12,918 bases of DNA from Candidatus Adiutrix sp. (lineage in GTDB: Bacteria > Desulfobacterota > Desulfarculia > Adiutricales > Adiutricaceae), in contig JAITBV010000209.1 in the NCBI GenBank assembly GCA_031283395.1, positions 1 through 12,918 on the forward strand, read 5' to 3'. A program made the position numbers and the translations under genes. The notes under the pieces are model-generated. The model saw only the letters and a list, made by a program, of their open reading frames with translations. It was not told where the DNA came from and searched no databases. Positions 12,856 to 12,918 of the stretch are shown piece by piece. Every line of letters starts with the position of its first letter. Position 1 is the stretch's first letter.

Positions 12856-12918
12856 ATGAAAATCGCCCTGGCCAGCGACCATGCCGGCCGTGAATACAGG
12901 AGGATCATAGGAGACGAC
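12856..12918 (+). CDS. rpiB: Ribose-5-phosphate isomerase B, 3'-truncated by window edge
   Basis: Only the first 21 codons are visible: MKIALASDHAGREYRRIIGDD. The opening MKIAxxSDHAG is the characteristic RpiB/LacA-LacB N-terminus, in which the Asp in SDHAG contacts the sugar phosphate. RpiB interconverts ribose-5-phosphate and ribulose-5-phosphate in the non-oxidative pentose-phosphate pathway in the cytosol. The ribosome site is weak (AGG at 12846-12848), and the gene begins 11 bp after the second hemerythrin, so translational coupling or read-through is likely. Galactose-6-phosphate isomerase subunits share this N-terminus and cannot be ruled out from so short a piece. Confidence 0.8.
   Translation, partial: MKIALASDHAGREYRRIIGDD

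Overview
The window is a gene-dense, bacterial chromosomal segment in which every recognisable gene lies on the + strand. An LPS gene (lpxC) marks a Gram-negative cell. The GC-rich, GCC/CTG-heavy codon use, a probable sigma-54 promoter, chromosomal parAB, a bacterial ChlI/BchI-type AAA+ ATPase, DUF1015 and bacteriohemerythrins together suggest an anaerobic or microaerophilic proteobacterium, perhaps of the Desulfobacterota (former Deltaproteobacteria). That lineage guess is inference. No mobile element, CRISPR array, rRNA or tRNA was seen.

Layout. Positions 1-2307 hold the 3' seven-eighths of alaS. A tight run follows (2323-4238): a secreted SagB/ThcOx-type nitroreductase-fold protein, a DedA membrane protein, and a secreted, divergent AMMECR1-domain protein. 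It closes in a 14-bp perfect inverted repeat that abuts a promoter for chromosome-segregation parA-parB (4339-6044). A 289-bp, extremely AT-rich intergenic gap then leads to a 22-codon upstream ORF coupled by an ATGA overlap to a ChlI/BchI-like AAA+ ATPase (6334-7350). After it come a DUF1015 protein with a TTG start (7383-8717), a YfcE phosphodiesterase (8734-9282) and an AzgA-type purine permease (9306-10661).

The lpxC upstream region (10662-10841) is the most structured non-coding DNA here. It holds a hairpin/palindrome flanked by direct repeats, an AT-rich spacer, a strong Shine-Dalgarno plus TTG, and a textbook -24/-12 (sigma-54) element about 20 bp ahead of the transcription start that would fit the family-consistent ATG of lpxC. 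lpxC ends in an intrinsic terminator. A sigma-70-type promoter then drives two tandem bacteriohemerythrins (11923-12844), and the window ends in the first 21 codons of rpiB.

Functionally these are mostly housekeeping modules: translation, segregation, lipid A synthesis, purine uptake and the pentose-phosphate pathway. Between them sit less understood elements: the envelope trio, the ATPase without a visible partner next to DUF1015, and the paired O2/diiron proteins. No wholly new defence or metabolic system is evident. The points most worth follow-up are the sigma-54/lpxC control region, the coupled micro-ORF, and the secreted SagB-DedA-AMMECR1 cassette.
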